The notes under the pieces: generated by a model | Told to the model about the DNA's origin: nothing | Seen by the model: the letters and a program-made list of their open reading frames with translations, nothing else | The model's database searches: none | From: Rhipidocladum racemiflorum | Taxonomy: Eukaryota > Streptophyta > Magnoliopsida > Poales > Poaceae | DNA: 64,000 nucleotides | Direction: 5' to 3' | Assembly (NCBI GenBank): GCA_036346355.1 | Contig: CM070572.1 | Location: 8,749,001 to 8,813,000, forward strand | Translations under genes and position numbers: made by a program | In this document: one piece after another, positions 48,463 to 59,690 of the stretch | How positions within the stretch are numbered: the first letter of the stretch is position 1 | Layout: the number at the start of each line of letters is the position of its first letter

Positions 48463-49223
48463 TGTCGACGATTGGAGAACGGGCTCCCGCCGAGCTTACT
48501 TGTTGAACGAGGGATCAACCAAAGCCCCTTTCTGCCAAAGGTTGTAGCATCGAAGACGCGGAAGATGGTCCGTTAGAATGCATAGAACACAAGGATTTTA
48601 TCCTGGTTCAGGCCTCTCATGATCGAGATAATAGCCCTACATCCAGTCGCCTGGTGGCGTTTTTCTCTATTGAAATGATGGATACAAGTACATGGATCTC
48701 ACCCCGGGATCCCCCTTTCACGTGTGTTTTCGGGGGGATTAAATACAGAGCCTCACGCTGTACACAAGGTAACCACCCCCTAGATTTACGCCACGTTTCC
48801 ATAACCGTAGTGCCCACGATCCGGCCCTTGATCTCGCAATTAATTTGAATTTGTGGTGGATTGATTGCCATCTTCCTTTCTAGTGGCATGACCGGGTCCC
48901 CGACCATCCACCCGGGTAACGGCGTGGCCTTCACGAGCATGGTTGCTCGTGATCGTCCGGTATGGTCATAGGCGAATGGGTAGACACACATGCTCGGGAG
49001 TTATGTTGCTCGGATGGTTTTCCGAGCATCTTCTGCTGGTGCTGTATGGTCGGTAGCTTCAGGATCTTCTGGGGGTACAACGATCTTTTATCAGATAGTC
49101 AATCCCCGACAGCTTGAGAATGCTTGGGGCTCGCGCTCGGGTATCGCATCCGAGCTCATGGTTGGGAGTTGCTCGGCCGTCGGGGCAGAATGGTCCTTAT
49201 AGAAAATAGTCCAATCCCCGACA
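48463..49223 (-). repeat. 3' LTR of the gypsy-like element (left copy)
   Basis: It starts TGTCGACGATTGGAG and ends CCAATCCCCGACA on the plus strand. It differs from the right copy by a few substitutions and short indels in G/C runs. Confidence 0.92.
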
Positions 49224-49574
49224 GCTAGTCCCCGAGGCTCAAGTGAGATGGGTTATCTCCTTGAGACTGAGAAGTCCAAGGAGGGATTGAATTCTTGATG
49301 GTGAAGCACCTACCTCAGCATCTGGGCATGAAATGACCAGGAAAAAGATTTGACAGATGAGGCAGGCCCACGCTATCACATCCCGAGCGAATCATGCTCG
49401 GGGAAAAAGGTCGGCACAAGCTGCACCGAGAGGGAAAATAAAACGCGATCGAACCTCGTCCCGAGTATGGATCAGATGCCCAGGGAAAAGGTAACTAGCA
49501 GACTGTGAAAAAACACATGCTGCCGCATCCCATGCATGGATAAGATGCACAGGGAAAGGTAACTAGCGGTGTGA

Positions 49575-49990
49575 AAAAACACATGCCGCCGCATCCCATG
49601 CATGGATCGATGCACAAGGGAACTAGGCATGGATCAGACGCCTAGGCTACTAGCGGTTGCGAGCGGACTCACATTGCCACATCCCGAGCATGGGTCTAAT
49701 GCTCGAGGAATCGGCTGCATTTGTGCCAGGCTCGAAAGCCGCCGCGATCTCCGACATGGACCAGGCGCCCAGGGAAATGTAACTAGCGTATCGCGGAAAA
49801 ACACATGCTCCCGCATCCCATGCATGGATCGATGCACAGGAAACTAGGCATGGATCAGGCGCCTAGGCTACTAGCGGTGCGGCGGACTCACATTACCACA
49901 TCCCGAGCATGGGTCTAATGCTCGAGGAATCGATGCACGAGCCAGGCTCGAGCCGCCATCTCCGGACATGGACCAGGCGTCCAGGGAAAT
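49575..49990. repeat. Two copies of a ~223-bp tandem unit
   Basis: The blocks GCATCCCATGCATGGATC at about 49590 and 49813, followed by AACTAGGCATGGATCAG and the shared string CATCCCGAGCATGGGTC, repeat with a period of about 223 bp. A shorter partial copy lies at about 49517-49570. Confidence 0.85.
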
Positions 49991-50039
49991 GTAATCGTGA
50001 GGACTCAGAGCTCAAACGCCGAGCATGCTCGGCGCAGTA

Positions 50040-52110
50040 ACACAAACCGCCTCCGAGCGTAACGCTGCGTTTCGAGGAACAGACTCGCGCCGAGCGCAGC
50101 GTGCGTTTCGGCGCGAATAGGAATACCTCCGCCGAAACGCTGCTCTCGAAGGAGAGACTCGCGCCGAGCCGGCACGTGCCTGCCGCGAACAGAACGATCC
50201 CCCGAGCGAACGCGTGCTCGAATGAGAGACTCGCGCGCTCGAGCCGGCACGTGCTTTCGGCGCGAACAGAATCCCGAGCCAAACGCTGCGTGCTGGGAGA
50301 GACTCGCGCCGAGCCGGCACGTGCTCGGCGCGGAACATGAATAATCACGAAAAGTCCCCGAGCGAAACGCGTGCTCGGAGGGAGAGAATCGCGCCCGAGC
50401 GAAGTACGTGCTCGGCGCGGAACATGAATAATCACGAACAGTTCCCGAGCCAAACGCGTGCTCGGGGGGAGAGACTCGCGCCGAGCCGGCACGTGCTCGG
50501 CGCGAACACGACTAGTCCCCGAGCCGAAACGCAGCGTGCTCGGAGGAGAGACTCGCGCCCGAGCGGCACGTGCTCGGCGCGAACAGAACGATCCCCGAGC
50601 CAAAGCAGCGTGCTCGGAAGGAGAGAGACTCGCGCTCGAGCCGGCACGTGCTCGGCGCGAACACGACTAGTCCCCGAGCCAAACGCTGCGTTTCGAGGGA
50701 GAGACTTCGCGCCGAGCCGGCACGTGCCCGTCGCGAACAGAACAGTCCCCGAGCGAAACGCGTGCTCGGAGGGAGAGAATCGCGCCGAGCCGGCACGTGC
50801 TCGGGCGCGAACACGACTAGTCCCCGAGCCAAACGCTGCGTTTCGGAGGGAGAGACTCGCGCCCGAGCCGGCACGTGCCCGCCGCGAACAGAACAGTCCC
50901 CGAGCGAACGCTGCTCGGAGGAGAGACTTCGCGCCCGAAGCGGCACGTGCTCGGCGCGGAACACGACTAGTCCCCGAGCCGAAACGCTGCGTTTCGGAGG
51001 AGAGACTCGCGCCCGAAGCCGGCACGTGCTCGGCGCGAACACGATCGTCCCCGAGCCGAAACGCGTGCTCGGAGGGAGAGACTCGCGCTCGAGCCGGCAC
51101 GTGCCCTGGCGCGAACAGAATCCCCGAGCGAACGCTGCTCGGCGCCCGAGCCGGCGCACGGCGCGCGAACAGAATCCCCGAGCGAAACGCTGCGTGCTCG
51201 GAGGAGAGAATCGCGCCGAGCCGGCACGTGCTCGGCGCGAACACGACTAGTCCCCGAGCGAAACGCTGCGTGCTCGGAGGAGAGACTCGCGCCGAGCCGG
51301 CACGTGCTCGACGCGAACAGAACAGTCCGAGCGAAAGCAGCGTGCTCGGCGGAGAGACTCGCGCCCCGGCGAAATGCGTGCTCGGCGCGAACAGAGAACG
51401 ATCCCCGAGCGAAACGCTGCGTGCTCGGAGGAGAGAGAATCGCGCCCGAGCGGCACGTGCTTGGCGCGAACACGATCGTCCCCGAGCGAACGCTGCTCGG
51501 AGGAGAGACTCGCGCCCGGCATGCGTGCTCGGCGCGAACAGGAACAGCCCCGAGCCGAACGCAGCGTGCTCGGAGGAGAGACTCGCACCGAGCCGGCACG
51601 TGCTCTGCGGAACAGAATCCCAGCCGAAACGCTGCGTGCTCGGAGGGAGAGACTCGCGCCCGAGCGAAGTACGTGCACGGCGCGGAACACCTGCCGTCGC
51701 CGAGCGAAACGCGTGCTCGGAGGGAGAGGCTCGCGCCGAGCCGGGCACGTGCCCTGCCGCGAACAGAACGATCCCCGAAGCGAACGCTGCTCGGAGGGAG
51801 AGAATCGCGCCGAGCCGGCACGCGTGCTCGGGCGCGGAACACGACTAGTCCCCGAGCGAAACGCGTGCTCGGAGGGAGAGACTCGCGCCCGAGCGAAGTA
51901 CGTGCCCGGCGCGGAACACCGGCCGTCTCCGAGCGAAACACGTGCTCGGAGGAATAAGAGCGATTTTCGAGATATAACAAGATCAATTCCCGAGTGCAAT
52001 GCCCGTCCGTTGTGAAGAAACACACGTCCGAGCTAAAAATTTACTCAGTACAGATTCGAGCGAAAAGCCTGCTCGGGCAAGAGGATGAAATTTGCGCCCG
52101 AGCGAAGAAC
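50040..52110. repeat. GC-rich tandem array, ~75-bp unit with a 10-bp-stem hairpin and CACGTG
   Basis: About 25-28 irregular units each run CCCCGAGC..AAACGC..GTGCTCGGAGGAGAGA..CTCGCGCCGAGCCGGCACGTGCTCGGCGCGAAC (written with gaps). The core CGCGCCGAGC / GCTCGGCGCG pairs around the 8-base loop CGGCACGT (for example 50477-50504). By eye about 18 units keep CACGTG. Unit lengths vary by small indels. Few stop codons occur in any frame, which makes long Arg/Ser-rich open frames on both strands. Confidence 0.92.
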
Positions 52111-52271
52111 TTGCTCGGCACAAAACAGAAACGACTCGCCTAAGCACTATTTGCTTGAGGTAACGAACTTTTCTTTTTTACGCATCTCACCTTATCATAA
52201 GTTGTGCAGTATCGGTCATCAGAAGTGGAAGATGATGTCTTCGGGATTCCTTTGGCAAAGAATACGTCGAT

Positions 52272-52288
52272 CCCCACGGACGGCGCCA
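52272..52288 (-). other. Primer-binding site of the gypsy-like element
   Basis: On the minus strand TGGCGCCGTCCGTGGGG, close to the canonical gypsy site TGGCGCCGTCTGTGGG. It lies two bases inside the LTR that starts at 52291, as expected for its 5' LTR. Confidence 0.85.
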
Positions 52289-52290
52289 GC

Positions 52291-53041
52291 TGTCGACGAT
52301 TGGAGAACGGGCTCCCGCCGAGCTTACTTGTTGAACGAGGGATCAACCAAAGCCCCTTTCTGCCAAAGGTTGTAGCATCGAAGACGCGGAAGATGGTCCG
52401 TTAGAATGCATAGGAACACAAGGATTTTATCCTGGTTCAGGCCTCTCATGATCGAGATAATAGCCCTACATCCGCCGCTGGTGGCGTTTTCTCTATTGAA
52501 ATGATGGATACAAGTACATGGATCTCACCGATCCCCTTTCACGTGTGTTTTCGGGGATTAAATACAGAGCCTCACGCTGTACACAAGGTAACCACCCCTA
52601 GATTTACGCCACGCTTCCATAATCAGAGTGCCCACGATCCGGCCCTTGATCTCGCAATAAAGTTGAATTTGTGGTGGATTGATTGCCATCTTCCTTTCTA
52701 GTGGCATGACCGGGTCCCCGACCATCCACCCGGGTAACGGCGTGGCCTTCACGAGCATGGTTGCTCGTGATCGTCCGGTATGGTCATAGGCGAATGGGTA
52801 GACACACATGCTCGGGAGTTATGTTGCTCGAATGGTTTTCCGAGCATCTTCTGCTGGTGCTGTATGGTCGGTAGCTTCAGGATCTTCTGGGAGTACAACG
52901 ATCTTTTATCAGATAGTCAATCCCCGACAGCTTGAGAATGCTTGGGGCTCGCGCTCGGGTATCGCATCCGAGCTCATGGTTGGGAGTTGCTCGGCCGTCG
53001 GGGCAGAATGGTCCTTATAGAAAATAGTCCAATCCCCGACA
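52291..53041 (-). repeat. 5' LTR of the gypsy-like element (right copy)
   Basis: 751 bp, same termini as the left copy. It lacks several single bases in G/C runs and has a changed stretch near 52470 compared with 48642. Confidence 0.92.
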
Positions 53042-53876
53042 GATATAATATGGATAAATCTCATCCTTTAAATACCCCATGGTTGCGAGATCCCTTGAAA
53101 CGGATAGAGACCCATTTAGACCAATGATGAAAAATGAGGAAGTCTTAGGATCTAAAGTCTCATACTTAAGTGCTATTGGTGCACTTATATATCTTGCGAA
53201 TTGCATAAGGCTTGATATTGCATTCACAGTAAATTTGCTGTCAAGACATAGTGCAACCCCAACCAGAAGATATTGGGCCAGTGTTAAGACTTTACTCAGA
53301 TGCTTCCAAGGTATTCAAGATCTTGGTTTGTTTTACCGGAAGAACCAAGATTTAACCATGGTGGGATATATGGATGCTGGCTATCTGTCTGATCTTTACA
53401 GTGCCAAATCTCATACTGGTTTCGTGTTTCTCTGCTATAGTTCAACCATTCTTAACGGTCTTTTTAAGCAAACCTTGGTAGCTATCTCTCCCAACCACTA
53501 AGAGATTATAGTTTTGTATGAAGTTTTACGTGAGTGTGTTTGGCTGAGACATGTAATTAACAATATCTAAAAGTTATGTGGTCTTAATACCGTCAATACC
53601 CCCACCATTATTTATGAAGATAATGCTGTTTGTGTTGCACAAATGCAAATGCGTTACATAAAAAACAATACCACAAAACACATTGCCCCTAAACTATTCT
53701 ATGCCCACGAACTCCAAAAAAATGGTGAGGTAAAAATAATGCAAACTAAGTTATGTGAAAATCTAGCAGATTTGTCTACAAAATCTTTACCAAAGTTTAC
53801 TTTCCAAAGGTGCGTTAATGACATTGAAATGAGGCGACTTAGATATTTGCAAAGTTCAGGAGAAGTAAATCCCTGA
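53042..53876 (+). pseudogene. copia C pol, second part: RT end and RNase H (degenerate)
   Basis: It continues the RT interrupted at 48462: MDKSHPLNTP, then a frame shift to SLETDRDPFRPM, VSYLSAIGALIYLANCIRLD, IAFTVNLLSRHSATPTRRYW and MVGYMDAGYLSD. RNase H follows (TIIYEDNAVCVAQMQMRYI, TKHIAPKLFYAHELQKNGEV, NLADLSTKSLPKFTFQR). A stop after ISPNH breaks it. Confidence 0.85.
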
Positions 53877-54116
53877 ATAATGACCCCTTTGCATGATTCT
53901 TAAGATTATATTTTATATCCTGAAGATTATAAGTTGTGCACTTTTTCCTTTAGTGAGTTCTTTCTGAAATTCTCACATGAAGGTTTGAATGAGGCGACTA
54001 GTGTAACACAGAGTGCGAATGCAATATATCCTTTTCTCCATCTTTTTTCCCATTAAGTTTTTGGGAGGAGTTTTTAACGAGACATATGCATTACGCGGTA
54101 TTCGCCTAAGGAAGAG

Positions 54117-54357
54117 TATTATGATATAGATATAATCCTAGTCTTAGTCTGGACAGACTCTATCTGCTGGTTGGTGAATCCGAATCTATTTATAGGAGAC
54201 TTTGTTATATATTGAGTATACTCTTTTGTACAAAAAAAATCAGTTTAATAAAGAGAGAATTTTACTCTCTATTTTTATGTGTGTTCACTGTTTTTATTTG
54301 CATAATTAGGTTGACGTGCTGTTAATCAGGCATGAGTGAAAGACTAAGTTGCACAAC
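54117..54357 (+). repeat. 3' LTR of copia element C
   Basis: 241 bp, TATTATGATATAG to GTTGCACAAC, aligned along its length with 41694-41934 but with many substitutions. Confidence 0.78.
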
Positions 54358-54367
54358 GAATTTTTTA

Positions 54368-54845
54368 AAATAATATTATTTTATTGAATATTTAGAAAAA
54401 TAATTTGCCGTTTAAAAAACATCAAAAATACCCCTTGTATCCATTCAAAATGACGACATGCCATTTCAATTGGCGATAGAGAGCTAAATCAGCTCTCTGT
54501 CGCCATTTGAAACCGATACAGAGGGCAAAATTCCGTTTTTACCCTCTGTGTCCATTTCAAATGGACACAGTCGCCATTTGGATTGGATATAGGAGCATCT
54601 CGTCATTTGGAATGGATGCACTTGGAATCGCCGAGGGTAAAAAGTCTCTCTGTCGCCATTTCATTTGGCGACAGAGGCAACATTCTAGTTTTGCCATCTG
54701 TCGCCATTTGAAATTATTTTAATATATATTTGCAAAAATAATATGTCATTTCAAAAATAACAAAAATACTTTTTGTATCTATTCAAAATGACAACGTACC
54801 ATTATATCTATTTGAAATGACAACAGATAGCCGATTTGAAATGTA
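54368..54845. repeat. Palindrome-rich repeat block (GTCGCCATTT motif)
   Basis: A ~70-bp direct repeat (about 54390-54465 and 54730-54806) brackets three strong palindromes: 54472-54504 (GGCGATAGAGAGCT stem), 54546-54570 (CTGTGTCCATTT) and 54648-54676 (CTCTGTCGCCA). Further GTCGCCATTT copies lie between. It resembles transposon subterminal sequence but has no identified ends. Confidence 0.75.
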
Positions 54846-56243
54846 CAACACTGTCTATCCGAATAGGCTAGGTAGCTTATTTTAGCCGGTCTGATCCGGC
54901 GTCTGATGATACGATTCGCGCTGAACGATTCGATGGCCCCTGACGCCCCCTGACATGGACGCGTACGTGCGTTGTGACATGTCACGCCGTGCCATGGTGC
55001 CGTGCCCGTTTCCTAGTGTCCGCTTTCAACGGGCTGGCAGATTTAACTGTGGCCAAGCAGTGACCAAAACCGGCGCTTCTGCGTGTGGCAGCTTCTGATC
55101 ACGGGGACGGGGCCCGGCGAACGATCGTGGAATCAACGGCTCGTGTCCTGCCAAGCAACCCCGGCAGCACGAGAGGAGATGGTGAGCTGCACCCATTCTT
55201 TTCTTCTTCTTGTGAGTGGAAGAAGAAAAAAGCTACCTAGCTATACACTAGTAATAGGCAATTGATTTACGTTCCCCTGATTAATTTTGAGGACAAAACG
55301 AAGATAGTACTATGGTAACACTGTATACGACAGGCATGATGAAAATCACCTGTGGAATTCCTGTATCCACCAGTAGTACCCAATCGTCTAGACACGCTCG
55401 ACGTTTATTCGTCCCGATTATGCTTGACATGGACGCATGATCCAGTCTTTGTACGGCATGATTACCGGCCTATTATGTCGCTAATCCATGCCCCGTTACA
55501 GACCTCTTCCTACGAGATGGGAATCATGGGATCAGGTTGTGTTGTGATCCAGAGACGCTGTGTGCACGGCGGAGCGGCGCGGTTCCATCTCCATCCACCT
55601 CGCGGTCGCGGAGGCCAGGCATCGATCGGCCGGTTTCCTGGTGAACAACCAGGCGCGCCCGGCGACAGCGGCGTGCGGGTGGGACCGGGGACGAGCGCTC
55701 GTGGTTCGTAAATGACTCGCATCGCAGCCATTCCTCCCCCATGCCGGCCTCCCCTGTCATGGCACCCACACCGGCACAGTCACGCGATATCCCGCAGCGC
55801 AAAACCACACGGCTGCGCATCACAAGATAGAGCTAATGTTACTAGTACAGTAACACGATATCCCACAGCACGGCACCACGCGGCTAGACGCCACAAGCTA
55901 GAGGCAATGTCCGTGTAATGCCATGCCGCTCACTGCTGTGCCAATTGACGACGGTACCGGAGGTGAAGCCAAGGCAGTGACCGCCGGTTTGGAGTTTGGA
56001 CTTTTGGACGCGAACGGGTGGCCTCGAGACCTTGAGTGGGATATGGGCTATGGCCCCGGACCAGGGGTGGGGATAGATAGTGACACGTGAGGGCGACACG
56101 CGGGCCTGGGCCCGGAGCCTCGCGGCCGTGGGGCTAGCGGGCAGTGGTGGGTGGCGCGCAGCAGCTGGGTTTCAGGGCCCAGAGCCCCAGAGACACCTTC
56201 GGCCTCCTCTGCTTGCTGCCTTCAGCGAGTCACCGTGCATTCA
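54846..56243. other. Intergenic DNA, no supported gene
   Basis: GC-rich patches at about 54950-55180 and 55560-56230 carry short overlapping frames without known motifs. CACGATATCCC-A-CAGC..AAACCACACGGCT-like strings recur near 55783 and 55854. Confidence 0.45.
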
Positions 56244-56251
56244 CCGCTCAC

Positions 56252-57208
56252 CAGGGTTCTAAATTTTATTTTTGGTTTATATCTCCGAAATCTAAAATCT
56301 CGATAAAATCTTATTATTTTAGATAAAATTTAGATGAAATTTAAAAAGCAAAATTCAAATTTTGCATTTTTAGACCGAGATTTCCGATATTTTGGAGATT
56401 TTGGTTAAAAAAAAAACGAAATTTTGTTCGAAATTGCCGAAATTTCGGCAAATTTCAACTGAACAAAAAATAGTTCAAACGATGTCAAAAGATTTTGAAT
56501 TTTATTGGATGTTCTTAGCACATAACTAATGTTCCCATAAAAATTTCAGATGATGATCAAGCCTAAGGAATTTTTTAAAAATCTAACAGCGCTATTGTCC
56601 TGGTAAAAGACTAACCGGTAAATTTCAATTGAATGGAAAATAGTGCAAATCATGTTAGAAACTTTTAAAAATTTTATGGATGGTCCTAACACATCCATAA
56701 TATTACCACAAATTTTTTTAGATGATGATCAATCATGAGAAATTTTTAAAAATTCGAACAGTGCTACTGAAGACTGGCCGACAAATTTCAACTGAATGAA
56801 AAATTGTTCAAACCTTGTTAGAAAGTTTTGAAAAAAAATTTGGATGGTCCTAATGCATCACTAATATTCTCATAAAATTTTCAAATGATGATCAATCTTG
56901 AGAAATTTTTAAAAATTTTAACAACCGAGGTACTTAATTAATGGTCACGAGAATTAATGTGCATAGGCTAACTAGATGATCCGCTGACTGTCCCACATGG
57001 AAAACAACGTGAATAATCCAATCCGGTCAACTTTTGGTAAAAAAAAAAAATGAGATTTCGGTCAAATATACTAAGACCTCGGGGAGATTTTAGGTTGCTG
57101 TAGCAGTTTGAATTTTTTTAATTTCGCTGGGATTATGAAATTGGGGTGGGGGGTGGGGCGGTTCGAAATCTGAGATTTCGTAGAATTTCAGCGAGCTTTT
57201 GATCCTTG
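56252..57208. mobile_element. Non-autonomous hAT element, copy 2
   Basis: The 957-bp element has a perfect 8-bp duplication CCGCTCAC (56244-56251 and 57209-57216). TIRs are CAGGGTTCTAAA and CAAGGATCAAAA. The interior holds about three diverged ~155-bp units (GTTCAAA..TGTTAGAAA.., ..TGATGATCAA..GAAATTTTTAAAAA) shared with 44230-45518. The remnant CAAGGTTTTAAATCAC at 57219 may be another end of the family. Confidence 0.87.
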
Positions 57209-57216
57209 CCGCTCAC

Positions 57217-58159
57217 CAACAAGGTTTTAAATCACATTTTCGTGGTTTCACGGGTCTTAGAAAATAATAACAGCTATCACTAACTATTACGAAGCTATCA
57301 TTCATCATATTTTTAGTATTATATTTAAAAATAAATAAATATGTATATAATATAAATCACCTCTAAACAAATAATAAAAATATGGTACTTTGAAAGGTAT
57401 TACTATTTTTATAATAAAAATATGAGCCAAGTTTATAATTAACACACATATTAATATATATCCAAAAGATCATAAATGATTACTATATCATAATATTCTT
57501 AACAATGAGTACCTATTCACTAAGAAATACGGATGTTGGATTATTAAAAAATAGCAAGTGAGTTCTTTTACTAGGTTTTCTTATAATTCAACCTTATAAG
57601 AGATGTATTTAGGTCTTTTTAGTAATGTTAGATTTTAATATAGACCTAATATTTTAGTCTGTAGATACTTATAGGAGAGTTATTACTACTTACAGTATAA
57701 TGCTTGTAGTTAATATAGTATAATATTAATCTATAACTTCGTACCAGAATAAAAAAAAAAGCTACGGCCACGAATCGTTTTACGCGCAACCTTAGCTTGA
57801 TGCAAGTGAGTCACAGATCTTATGTAAGATACTAGCATTTACGGCCGCACCTGTCCCATTGCCCTCGGTGGCCTCACTCGTAGTCGCACTTCACAGAGAA
57901 GCACCGAAAGCAACACTGAAAAAGGATGGGCAAGTTAACCACAGGCCATGCAATTTCCTAATCCACGCCACGAATAAAACATTGCCGGTCTGTCACGTTT
58001 CAGTTACACCACTTCTGTCTGCAGTAGTGAAATCATCACTTATCTAGCTTTTCAGATTTATTTTTATCGAATCTAGTCTTTTCTAAGCTTTTCAGATCTT
58101 ATTTTTATCAAATCTAGTTTTTTCGTAGACGTATTTATAAATTTAGGCTCTCCTTCACC
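57217..58159. other. AT-rich intergenic DNA
   Basis: Very AT-rich up to about 57770, with no coding signal. A CAAGGTTTTAAATCAC string at 57219 suggests a partial hAT relative. The 62-aa frame at 57859 is not recognised. Confidence 0.45.
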
Positions 58160-59690
58160 GCGTAAGATACAGCAGGCAATATGTATCCTATGACGACCCA
58201 TATAATTAGCCCAATGTAACGACAGTAGCACCGTCACTACACCGAGATAATTACACGAATCTTGGCATAGTAGCTAACAAAATATCAGGCAACCCAACAC
58301 ATTATCAGTTACTATACCATGTTCAAAATGTTGCAGCAGAACAATAATTAGAGACTGAATGGAAATATATTACATTCCAAAGCCACACAGGACTACAAGT
58401 TCAGTACCATAATTATACAACAAATCTAAGTACAACAAAAGAATATTACAACTTCCTAATTACCTTGAAGACCGTCAAAAACAGGAAAACGGTCTACCAA
58501 AACCCCTAGTCCTCCTGTAGGTCGGATCATGCGTATAACCCTTACTCCATGTCTCGCAGGTGGTTCCATATGACTCACATTCTAACCAAATGGAGATTTA
58601 AGCAAGAGCGAACACAAGTGTACTTAGCAAGCATTAATAACAAGTGTAAGATATGAATTTTCCTCTTATTTTCAACTGAAACTCACATTCCCTCAAATTC
58701 TAATTTTCACTTAAATTAAGTAGGTTTTTGGTTTTCTTTAAAGGCTGGAGATTTTAATTTAGAATTTGACTACTAGCACTCGTATGTGAGGTGGGTTTAG
58801 TTTCCATAGCCTCCAGTCTCGAGGTAGAGAACAACTAGAAAGGGGACAACGGTTGGAGGTTTAATGCCAAAGTAGTGATAAACATTCCGGGTTCTCGATT
58901 GAGGTCGAGTTCGATATGGGTAAAGTGATACAAAACCTGCACATAGTATAAAAATCATAAATTCATGCTTGTCTCCTGGACTGGAGGCTACAAAAGTTAA
59001 ATCTGCCTCATATACTAGTGCTAGTAGAAATTTTACAACTAAAAATCGAAACTCAAGATTTTATTAGTAAAATATATTTAGGATAAAAGGTTTTTTTTAG
59101 GTATGAATTGAGGAATGGAACAGGTGAGGGTTCCAAATGATAAAATTCATAAATGCATATTGGCTGTTAATGCTTGCTGAGTACATTTTGTACTCACTCT
59201 TCTATAATTCCCTCTTTGCTTAGATTCTGAGTATTATAGAGACTCTGATGAGGAGTCGATGGGGAATCACCCGTAGGACCAGGGTGATGAGGAGACGGAG
59301 GACGACACAGAGGATTGGGTGGAGTAGTGGCTCTTACATCAGAGGCCCTCATTCTCTAGGGTATTTAGTAGAATAAATGTAATCTTGTGCTTTTGATGTC
59401 AATTATGTAGTAAGACAGGTGGGGAACTATAAGATGGCACTGCGTGTATGGAATGTAATGGGTTTCCTTCGAAGTCTCTAATTAGTGTTCTGCTGCAACA
59501 CTCTGAAATGGCGTATTAAACAATAAAATATCGGGCTTACTCGATGATTTATTAATTAAATATGCCTAGATTAGTATAATTAACTCTGGATTAATGGCAA
59601 TGCTTAGTCATTATCTGGGGTTAATTATGCGAGTCGCCTCATACCCCATCATGTGAAGCCCCAGAATGCTTATCACTAATCCAATACTAG
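58160..59690. repeat. Long imperfect inverted repeat (foldback), about 1.5 kb
   Basis: The left arm (about 58160-58890) matches the reverse complement of the right arm (about 58940-59690) in order: TAATTACACGAATCTTGGCA, GTTGCAGCAGAAC (58330-58342 vs 59487-59499), TTAGAGACT, TTACATTCCA, TTAGCAAGCATTAA (58624 vs 59182), ACTAGCACTCGTAT and AGCCTCCAGTC. Pairing continues to within tens of bases of a centre near 58910. There is no transposase frame. It could be two head-to-head copies of one element or a foldback transposon. Confidence 0.8.

Larger units (their letters stand above)
48463..53041 (-). mobile_element. Non-autonomous Ty3/gypsy-type LTR element with a hairpin-unit tandem array
   Basis: The 4579-bp element is flanked by a perfect 5-bp duplication GATAT (48458-48462 and 53042-53046). 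LTRs of 761 bp and 751 bp are about 97% identical by eye, so it is young. The primer site TGGCGCCGTCCGTGGGG, adjoining the LTR at 52291 and read on the minus strand, is the gypsy type and sets the orientation as minus. The 3.1-kb interior has no gag or pol; it is built of two tandem-repeat systems (49575-49990 and 50040-52110). It would need proteins from an autonomous partner. Confidence 0.88.
41694..54357 (+). mobile_element. Ty1/copia element C, old, with two nested insertions
   Basis: Two LTRs (41694-41934 and 54117-54357) in direct orientation enclose a primer site, a GC-rich leader, gag, protease, integrase, RT and RNase H in copia order. The LTRs are clearly diverged, so the insertion is old. 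A hAT element (44230-45518) splits gag and a gypsy-like element (48463-53041) splits RT. Without these the element is about 6.8 kb. No clear 5-bp duplication was matched at the outer ends (CTGAA left, GAATT right). Confidence 0.85.

Noticed and set aside
50432..51748. Gene for a 438-aa Arg/Ser-rich protein
   Set aside because: Lies in a repeat array with irregular unit lengths; the frame has no domain and no consistent unit translation, so it is not annotated as a gene.
50040..52110. CRISPR-like array
   Set aside because: Plant nuclear DNA; no constant repeat with unique spacers, and the array is inside an LTR element.
57859..58047. 62-aa frame
   Set aside because: No similarity, promoter or splice context; chance-length frame.
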